A stretch of 12,603 nt of DNA, taken from assembly GCA_937925595.1 (NCBI GenBank), contig CALALQ010000013.1, positions 1 through 12,603 on the forward strand, written 5' to 3'. Position 1 is the first letter of the stretch. Every line of letters begins with the position of its first letter. The stretch comes from an uncultured Demequina sp. (GTDB lineage: Bacteria > Actinomycetota > Actinomycetes > Actinomycetales > Demequinaceae). The notes below the pieces were generated by a model. That model ran no database searches, had not been told where the DNA came from, and worked only from the letters and a program-made list of their open reading frames with translations. Of this stretch, positions 8,137-12,603 are shown in pieces. A program made the position numbers and the translations under genes.

Positions 8137-8181
8137 GCCTAATAAGCCGATTATGGTTTGAGACCCCTTGACTGGAACTTT

Positions 8182-8186
8182 GGAAG
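8182..8186 (+). promoter_or_regulatory. Shine-Dalgarno-like GGAAG deciding the TTG start of the GT9 gene
   Basis: GGAAG ends 6 bases before the TTG at 8193. An in-frame TGA at 8169-8171 rules out any start further upstream, and no ATG lies near the beginning of the conserved N-terminal strand, so the TTG with this site is the best choice. Confidence 0.45.
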
Positions 8187-8192
8187 TGCTCA

Positions 8193-9137
8193 TTGGGACC
8201 TCGCGCCCTCATCCTCAAATGCACGCTCTCACCCGGCGACGTATGCACGGTCACGGCCGCCATCGAGTCGCTGCACGCTCAGTACCCGGGGCGGTTCCTG
8301 ACCGACGTCCGCACCACGTGCGACGAGATCTTCCGGCACAACCCCTGGATCACGCCGTTGACGGACGGCGAGCACGTGCCGATGCACTACAGCGATCTCC
8401 AGAGGAGCAACGACCAGCCGCGCACCTTTATCAGCGCCTACACGCGCCACCTCGAAAGGTACCTGGGAATGCCGCTGCCGGCGCTGACGAACCGGCCGCA
8501 TCTCTATCTGTCGCAGGATGAAACCTGCCTCCCGGACTACCTGTGCAATCACGGGATGGAACCAGGCCAATATTGGGTCGTCTGCGCCGGCATCAAGAGT
8601 GACTTCACCCTGAAGCAGTGGCCGGTCGAGTACTACCAGGCGGTGGTGGACCATTTCCGCGGCCGCGTGGCGTTTGTTCAGATCGGGAGCGGTGACGATG
8701 AGCATCCCGCTCTGGACGGCGTCATCAATCTGGTTGGACGCACCGGCCACCGTGACCTCATGCGCGTCTGCTTCCACGCCGCCGGCGGGCTCGGCCCCAT
8801 CACTTACCTTCAGCACCTGTGCGCCGCCTTCGAGAAACCCTACATCGCGCTGCTCGGCGGGCGCGAGCCGATCACGTGGACGCAATACCCCTTGCAGCGG
8901 ACGCTGCACACACTCGGTGCGCTGCCGTGCTGCCGGACCAAGGCCTGCTGGAGGAGCCGGGTCGTCGCCCGCGGCGACGGCGAAGCGCACGACCGGAGCC
9001 TGTGCGAGCTCCCGGTGCTCGACTTCTCGAGGCCGGTGGGGCGATGCATGGCGCTGATCCGTCCGATCGAGGTCATCACCGCGATCGAGAACTGTCTGAG
9101 CGGGCAGGCCCTCGCGCCGAACGGAGCAGCCTCATGA
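8193..9137 (+). CDS. Glycosyltransferase family 9 (heptosyltransferase-like)
   Basis: This 314-residue protein has the two-Rossmann-fold plan and length of GT9 enzymes, which move a heptose or other sugar from an ADP-sugar (or other nucleotide sugar) to a lipopolysaccharide core or another surface glycan on the cytoplasmic face. The N-terminal strand and loop (LILKCTLSPGDVCTVTAAIE, about residues 6-25) replace the usual GDV loop. At about 132-144 is AGIKSDFTLKQWP, the equivalent of the KxWP segment near the donor site. At about 197-226 is AAGGLGPITYLQHLCAAFEK followed by LLGGREP, the nucleotide-sugar-binding region where classical enzymes have NDSGPMH. The TTG start follows GGAAG by 6 bases. 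The stop overlaps the next start (ATGA, 9134-9137), so the two genes are co-transcribed and coupled. The substrate is unknown. Six cysteines cluster near the C-terminus (PCCRTKACW and beyond), which is unusual for soluble GT9 enzymes. Confidence 0.8.
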   Translation: MGPRALILKCTLSPGDVCTVTAAIESLHAQYPGRFLTDVRTTCDEIFRHNPWITPLTDGEHVPMHYSDLQRSNDQPRTFISAYTRHLERYLGMPLPALTNRPHLYLSQDETCLPDYLCNHGMEPGQYWVVCAGIKSDFTLKQWPVEYYQAVVDHFRGRVAFVQIGSGDDEHPALDGVINLVGRTGHRDLMRVCFHAAGGLGPITYLQHLCAAFEKPYIALLGGREPITWTQYPLQRTLHTLGALPCCRTKACWRSRVVARGDGEAHDRSLCELPVLDFSRPVGRCMALIRPIEVITAIENCLSGQALAPNGAAS

Positions 9138-10537
9138 TAACCGACGAGAATCGGTGTCGAACCGAACGCCTGGATGAGTTTCTCCGGGCGTTCATCGACG
9201 ACCATCAGGCGCGGGTGGTGCTCGATGTCCCGTGCGGCGACTGGCGCACCGTGCCGCGGCTCGACTGGAACGAGGTGCAGTACATCGGTCTTGACGACGA
9301 CCCGGCGGTTGTCGAAACCAACCGCAGGAGACGCGACAAGTCGGCCAACTGCTTCTTCTATCGTGCGGACATTTCGACAAGTCAACTCCCGCCCGCCGAC
9401 GTCGTGCTCATCCGCGACCCGGAAGCAGCCCGGTCGCTCCCCGTGCTGGCGGAGATTCTGGAAGGCCCTGGACGCTCGGCGCACGTCCTGGTGATCGGTG
9501 GAGCCAGCGGATTGAACAGGTTGCCGGCGCTGGGATCGAGGCGCGCAACGGGTTTCGACTCGGTTGGTTTTCAGATCCAGCACTTCCTTCCGCCAGCGAC
9601 GCCGACACCCTCGGGACCGATCGACTGGGACCGTGTTCATCTCACCGAGGGCAACGCCGCGGATCACATGGACCTCGCAGCGGCGATGTGCCCGGAGGAA
9701 CCGCCGGAGGCACTCGAAGGTCGAGGCATCGTCATCCCGGCGGGCGGCCCCATCTACCTCCCGTGCGCGTGGGTGTGCGTCCGGATGCTCCGTTACGTGG
9801 GCTGCACGCTGCCGGTCGAGATATGGCATCTGGGGCCAGAGGAGATGCCCGAGAAAGTTCGATGGCTCCTCGAACCGCTGGGCGTGCGCACGGTGGACGC
9901 GACGGTCGTCCGCCGGACCCACCCGGCCCGTCGCCTCGACGGCTGGCCTCTGAAACCCTACGCGATCATGCACAGCGGTTTCCGCGAAGTGCTGATGCTG
10001 GACGCCGACAACGTACCGATCGTCGATCCGACCTTCCTTTTCGAGACGCCGGATTTCCATAGACGGGGAGCGATCTTCTGGCCCGACTATCAGAGGCTGT
10101 CGCCGCACCGGTCGATCTGGCGGATGACGGGTGTCCCGTACCGCGACGAGCCGGAGTTCGAGAGCGGGGAGATCGTCGTGGATAAAGCGCGGTGCTGGAA
10201 GCCGCTCGCCCTGACGATGTGGATGAACGAGTTCGGTGACTTCTTCTACCGTCACATGCACGGCGACAAGGAGACGTTCCACATGGCCTGGCGGAAGCTC
10301 CGCCACCCTTACGCCATGACCCGGCATCCACTCGTGTCGTTGAGCAAAGTCATGTGCCAGCACGATTTCGACGGCCGCCGCGTCTTCCAGCACCGCAACT
10401 TCGCCAAGTTCTCACTCACCGTGCCGAACCGGCGCATCGATGGATTCTTCCACGAGCAGCGGTGCTTCGAGTACCTGCGCGAGTTGGCCGAGCTCGACGA
10501 TGTTGCGTGGTGTGACACATCGAGTCAGGTGAACTGA
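9134..10537 (+). CDS. Fusion: SAM-methyltransferase-like domain + GT71/MNN1-like mannosyltransferase
   Basis: A 467-residue protein from the ATG at 9134 (GGAG 7 bases upstream; 4-base overlap with the preceding gene). Residues 7-185 match a class I methyltransferase: RLDEFLRAF..., motif I VVLDVPCGDW (28-37), an acidic second strand YIGLDDDP (50-57), and ADVVLIRDP (88-96), where relatives usually have an LCRDCLVHL-type motif. The later TTTF-type strand is replaced by VLVIGGAS, so methylation activity is not certain. Residues 196-450 match alpha-mannosyltransferases of the MNN1/GT71 type: GRGIVIPAGG, LRYVGCTLPVEIWHLGPEE, GWPLKPYAIM, and the metal-binding DxD in REVLMLDADNVPIVDP (Asp290, Asp292), then GAIFWPDYQ, FESGEIVVDK and HGDKETFHMAW. 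The likely role is transfer of a sugar, perhaps mannose, to a glycan or glycoprotein, with possible methylation of the same product. No membrane anchor is visible. The reading frame is intact throughout, so the fusion is unlikely to be a sequencing artefact. Confidence 0.8.
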   Translation: MITDENRCRTERLDEFLRAFIDDHQARVVLDVPCGDWRTVPRLDWNEVQYIGLDDDPAVVETNRRRRDKSANCFFYRADISTSQLPPADVVLIRDPEAARSLPVLAEILEGPGRSAHVLVIGGASGLNRLPALGSRRATGFDSVGFQIQHFLPPATPTPSGPIDWDRVHLTEGNAADHMDLAAAMCPEEPPEALEGRGIVIPAGGPIYLPCAWVCVRMLRYVGCTLPVEIWHLGPEEMPEKVRWLLEPLGVRTVDATVVRRTHPARRLDGWPLKPYAIMHSGFREVLMLDADNVPIVDPTFLFETPDFHRRGAIFWPDYQRLSPHRSIWRMTGVPYRDEPEFESGEIVVDKARCWKPLALTMWMNEFGDFFYRHMHGDKETFHMAWRKLRHPYAMTRHPLVSLSKVMCQHDFDGRRVFQHRNFAKFSLTVPNRRIDGFFHEQRCFEYLRELAELDDVAWCDTSSQVN

Positions 10538-10540
10538 CTC
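10522..10540. terminator. Perfect 7-bp hairpin between convergent genes (weak terminator candidate)
   Basis: GAGTCAG (10522-10528) and CTGACTC (10534-10540) pair perfectly around the loop GTGAA. The hairpin covers the stop codon (10535-10537) of the methyltransferase-glycosyltransferase gene and sits in the short gap before the convergent Hint gene ends at 10584. There is no good T-run; only TTTT occurs about 10 bases downstream on the plus strand. It could slow or protect transcripts rather than terminate by itself. Confidence 0.3.
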
Positions 10541-10583
10541 TCACAGTGGTTTTGCTCCCGCACGGCGAACGGTCGGTTTGAGA

Positions 10584-12071
10584 TCAGAGCGGCACCACGA
10601 TCGAGCCGCTCCCCGATGACCCGCTCGAACTCTTGGTTTCCGAGCCGCTGCCGGATGGCGAGCCCGAAGACGAGAAGGACGACGAGCCGCTGGACTTGCT
10701 GCCTGACGATGAGCCGCTGCTTGATGAACCGCTGGTCGATCCGGACATGGTCCCCGATCCCGACCCACTCCCGGAGCCAGAACCCGATCCAGACGACGCA
10801 CTGCCCGACCCGGAGCTCTGTGCGGTAGCGCCTGGCATGTCATTGTGGACCCAGACACCGTCCGCCAGCAATGTGTTGGTGCCGGGGATGTGGATGGCCA
10901 CAGTGCGGGCCGGTGCGTCGATGCGGACGACCGACTCGACCTCCTCCTCGTTCATGTGCTCGTCGATCAGGAAGTCGCCGCGTTGGACAAACTCCGCCGA
11001 TGCGAAACCCCACTCATCCCCACGGCGGATCATGAAGGGGTGCTCGGGCGTCGCCTTGAGGCGGCGGTTGATGACGACGAAGCCGTGGTGCTCGCCAAGG
11101 CGGATGCTGGCAACGCGTGCCGCGACGGGTTTTGCGCCGTGCAGACCGTGATGAGAGAGCCAGCTGTACTGGGCGCGGTACGGAACATCGACTTCGAGCC
11201 CAGGCACTTTGATCGACGCCACGCGATCGCCGGGCTTGAGGTTCTCGATGGGAGTGAGGCGGCCATCTTCGAGGCGCACAAGGGTGCCAAAGAGGAGACA
11301 ATTACTGCCGGGACCAGAGCCACCCGGCCCCGAACCGCCGGGACCGGAGCCCCCGGGTCCAGAACCGCCAGGTCCGGAGCCGCCGCCGCTCGAACCACCA
11401 CCACCGGACGACCCGCCGCCGCTTGAGCCGCCAGACCCGCCCGACGATGCGCCCGAGCTCATGCCGCTGCTGCCAACCGATGATGCGCCGGACGAGGCAC
11501 CGGAACTCATGCTGCTGCTGCCACCTGACGATGCCCCGCTCGACATGCCGCTGCTTCCCGAGCCCGACGAACCGGAGCCGCCAGATGACTCTGAGCCGCT
11601 GGACGATCCTGAACCACTGGAAGACCCAGCCTCGCTGCTGGATGACCCGCTCGACGATGATCCTGACGAAGACGACCCGCTTGACGACATCGATCCCGAG
11701 GAGGAACTGCCCGACGATGATGTCGGCGTGCCGCTGCTCGAACCCGACGACTCTGACGACATGGTGTCGGTCGTGCCGCTGCTCCCGCTGCTCGACGGCG
11801 TGTGCGTGGTGCCGGGCGTGTTGCTCGTGAAAGCGCCGGTGGTGTAGAACGTCAGCGTCGGCGTGCCGCCCGGGCCGGTGGTGAAGATCACGTCCCCCGT
11901 CGTCGAATAGCTCGCGGGCATGCTTGGCGTGCTGGTCGGCGGCGAGTACGAACTGTCCGGGGTGTCCGTGCCGGATGGCGTGGAGTAGTTGCTCGACCCG
12001 CCGCCCGTGGGCGGGCGGCCCGTCGCCCAGACAGGGATATATAAGTAGTATCGGGTCGGGCCGTCGCTCAT
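10584..12071 (-). CDS. Ser/Gly-rich protein with an embedded intein-like Hint domain
   Basis: A 495-residue protein from the ATG at 12071, fixed by AGGAGG 7 bases upstream and by the ATGA overlap with the preceding gene; a longer frame to 12158 would run inside that gene. In order it holds an aromatic head (MSDGPTRYYLYIPVW, 1-15), a Ser/Thr/Pro-rich stretch (16-92), a Ser/Gly low-complexity region (93-230), a five-residue Gly-Pro-Gly-Gly-Ser repeat (231-257), a Hint domain (258-410) and a second Ser/Gly tail (411-495) ending IVVPL. The Hint domain suggests autocatalytic cleavage of the polypeptide, which would release or modify the Ser-rich flanks. The flanks are good potential O-glycosylation targets, and glycosyltransferase-like genes adjoin. 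No signal peptide or membrane anchor is visible, so the secretion route is unknown. Shadows of the repeats on the plus strand look acidic and Pro/Leu-rich but are not genes. The Hint assignment is firm; the role of the protein is unknown. Confidence 0.8.
   Translation of the reverse strand: MSDGPTRYYLYIPVWATGRPPTGGGSSNYSTPSGTDTPDSSYSPPTSTPSMPASYSTTGDVIFTTGPGGTPTLTFYTTGAFTSNTPGTTHTPSSSGSSGTTDTMSSESSGSSSGTPTSSSGSSSSGSMSSSGSSSSGSSSSGSSSSEAGSSSGSGSSSGSESSGGSGSSGSGSSGMSSGASSGGSSSMSSGASSGASSVGSSGMSSGASSGGSGGSSGGGSSGGGGSSGGGSGPGGSGPGGSGPGGSGPGGSGPGSNCLLFGTLVRLEDGRLTPIENLKPGDRVASIKVPGLEVDVPYRAQYSWLSHHGLHGAKPVAARVASIRLGEHHGFVVINRRLKATPEHPFMIRRGDEWGFASAEFVQRGDFLIDEHMNEEEVESVVRIDAPARTVAIHIPGTNTLLADGVWVHNDMPGATAQSSGSGSASSGSGSGSGSGSGSGTMSGSTSGSSSSGSSSGSKSSGSSSFSSSGSPSGSGSETKSSSGSSGSGSIVVPL
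10842..11300 (-). other. Hint (bacterial intein-like) domain, residues 258-410
   Basis: All landmark motifs are present. The catalytic Cys258 opens block A (CLLFGTLVRLEDG, then LTPIENLKPGDRVAS). TPEHPF provides the TxxH of block B, followed by FVQRGDFLI. The final strands RTVAIHIPGTNTLLADG lead to VWVHN with the terminal His409-Asn410. The next residue is Asp411, not Cys, Ser or Thr, so canonical splicing is unlikely. N-terminal thioester cleavage at Cys258 and Asn cyclisation with C-terminal cleavage remain possible, as in bacterial intein-like (BIL) domains. No homing endonuclease insert is present (153 residues in all). Confidence 0.85.
11301..11381 (-). repeat. 15-bp tandem repeat coding for Gly-Pro-Gly-Gly-Ser units
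   Basis: Directly before the Hint domain the protein repeats GSGPG units about five times with a five-residue period. The DNA shows a matching 15-base period with variation mainly at third codon positions, which points to older duplication kept by selection for the peptide. It would form a flexible linker that exposes the cleavage site. Confidence 0.75.
11382..11795 (-). repeat. Ser/Gly low-complexity coding region (imperfect short repeats)
   Basis: Residues 93-230 of the Hint protein are almost only Ser and Gly with scattered Thr, Met, Glu and Ala, in imperfect units such as SSSGSSSSGS and GMSSGASSGGSS. On the plus strand the same DNA reads as repeated gatgacgagccgctg-like blocks. The unit lengths vary, so copy number is likely to differ between strains. 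The other side of the Hint domain (about 10600-10817) has a similar Ser/Gly tail. Confidence 0.7.
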
Positions 12072-12603
12072 CGGGCGGCCTCCTGCGGCGTGGCGGTTGG
12101 CTTGTGGGAGGGCGGGTTTGGTTCGTACCACCCCTGCGTGCTGACGGGCTTGCCGCACTCGGCAGACGCGGCCTTCAGCGCCGCCGCGAAGTCCATGCGC
12201 TCGAACGACTGGAGTTCGCTGCCCGGCGAGCAGTTCACCACCCGGAAGCGGTGCTTGTCGAAGTGCGGCCGCAGGGCCTCGAAGCGGCGGGCCAGGGAGT
12301 CGTACAGGACGTTGTTGTGCCGGATGGCGTTCGGTGCGCGGTGCTCGTCGAAGGCGTACTTGCGGTCCGGGGCCATCTTGAAGTCGCAGCCCAGCAGGTA
12401 AACCGTGCCGAAGCCGAGGTGATGTAGGAGACGCAGGGCGACGAGCATCACACTCCGCTTGCCGGTGATACCGAGGGAGTCCGCGTGCTTGGCATCGTTG
12501 CCCCAGGGCACGGAGTCGCCCGTGAGGAACCGCGCATGATCGAAATGATCGGCGCGGCGGAAGAACAGCACGCTCGGCATCTGCCGCACGCGGAAGGCGC
12601 TGT
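12068..12603 (-). CDS. MptE-like / DUF115-type Rossmann protein, possible sugar-transfer role (5' partial)
   Basis: The frame is open to the right edge of the window, so the true start lies outside; an internal GTG at 12589 is not needed. The visible 177 residues hold FFRRADHFDHARF (about 14-25), TGKRSVMLVALRLLHHLG (47-63), the hallmark strand TVYLLGCDFKM (66-76), KYAFDE (81-86), then HNNVLYDSLARRFEALRPHF and FRVVNCSPGSELQSFERM (119-136). Small-residue plus VYLLGCD patterns of this kind occur in the MptE-like/DUF115 fold, which is related to 6-hydroxymethylpterin pyrophosphokinases and to some sialyltransferase-like enzymes; in bacteria such proteins often sit in glycan or flagellin-glycosylation loci. 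The assignment is from memory of the pattern and is tentative. The last 25 residues are Pro-rich and probably a loose tail. The TGA (12070-12068) overlaps the ATG of the Hint gene, so the two are translationally coupled. Confidence 0.6.
   Translation of the reverse strand, partial: SAFRVRQMPSVLFFRRADHFDHARFLTGDSVPWGNDAKHADSLGITGKRSVMLVALRLLHHLGFGTVYLLGCDFKMAPDRKYAFDEHRAPNAIRHNNVLYDSLARRFEALRPHFDKHRFRVVNCSPGSELQSFERMDFAAALKAASAECGKPVSTQGWYEPNPPSHKPTATPQEAAR
12079..12084 (-). promoter_or_regulatory. Strong Shine-Dalgarno AGGAGG for the Hint gene
   Basis: AGGAGG on the minus strand ends 7 bases before the ATG at 12071 and lies inside the last codons of the preceding gene. It is the best ribosome site in the window and settles the start of the Hint gene. 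Confidence 0.75.

Noticed and set aside
8168..8196. TTGACT at 8168-8173 as a -35 box for the GT9 gene
   Set aside because: A -10 box at normal spacing would fall on or after the start codon, so it cannot drive the gene with the TTG start at 8193.
8840..10393. 517-residue minus-strand frame opposite the glycosyltransferase genes
   Set aside because: Composition is Arg/His/Val-rich with no known motif, and the plus strand carries clear GT9, methyltransferase and GT71 motifs in the same DNA.
10633..11847. Acidic, Pro/Leu/Asp-rich plus-strand frames that look like a repeat protein
   Set aside because: They are the reverse reading of the Ser/Gly and Gly-Pro repeats. The minus strand holds the Hint motifs, a strong AGGAGG site and a coupled start.

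Overview
The window is GC-rich and looks like an accessory region from a Gram-negative, probably Planctomycetota-like genome (possibly Phycisphaerae). That placement is an inference from the gene families (a roughly 2000-residue RHS/YD-repeat protein, a bacterial GT71-like transferase, a GT9 transferase, a free-standing Hint protein) and from weak Shine-Dalgarno use. No taxonomic marker gene is present.

Layout from left to right. (1) 3-335, plus strand: the C-terminal end of an unrecognised Ala-rich protein. (2) 336-1087: a gene-poor stretch. (3) 1088-1427, plus strand: a truncated and frameshifted remnant of a DDE/rve (integrase-core) transposase. (4) 1487-8054, minus strand: a large RHS-repeat protein with an exchangeable C-terminal tip, followed by a small gene in the position of an immunity gene. 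The tip and the small gene are visibly less GC-rich than the RHS body, and a perfect 16-bp repeat unit (17-bp period) lies across their junction. (5) 8055-8192: a short divergent promoter region. (6) 8193-10537, plus strand: two genes overlapping by ATGA, a GT9 (heptosyltransferase-like) glycosyltransferase and a fusion of a SAM-methyltransferase-like domain to a GT71/MNN1-like mannosyltransferase domain. (7) 10584-12603, minus strand: another ATGA-coupled pair, a 5'-truncated MptE-like Rossmann protein and a Ser/Gly-rich protein with a complete intein-like Hint domain of about 153 residues embedded in it.

How the parts may work together (inference). The RHS gene and its small downstream gene form a plausible polymorphic toxin-immunity pair with an unassigned tip. 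The four genes at the right form two translationally coupled pairs that meet tail to tail. Three look like glycan or sugar-handling enzymes, and the fourth is a Ser/Thr-rich, probably self-cleaving protein. A self-processing, O-glycosylated surface or secreted protein with its own glycosylation genes is the most interesting system-level reading, but nothing in the sequence proves it. The RHS protein and the Hint protein both lack a visible signal peptide, and both begin with a short Asp-Gly-Pro plus aromatic motif followed by Gly/Ser-rich sequence, which may link them.
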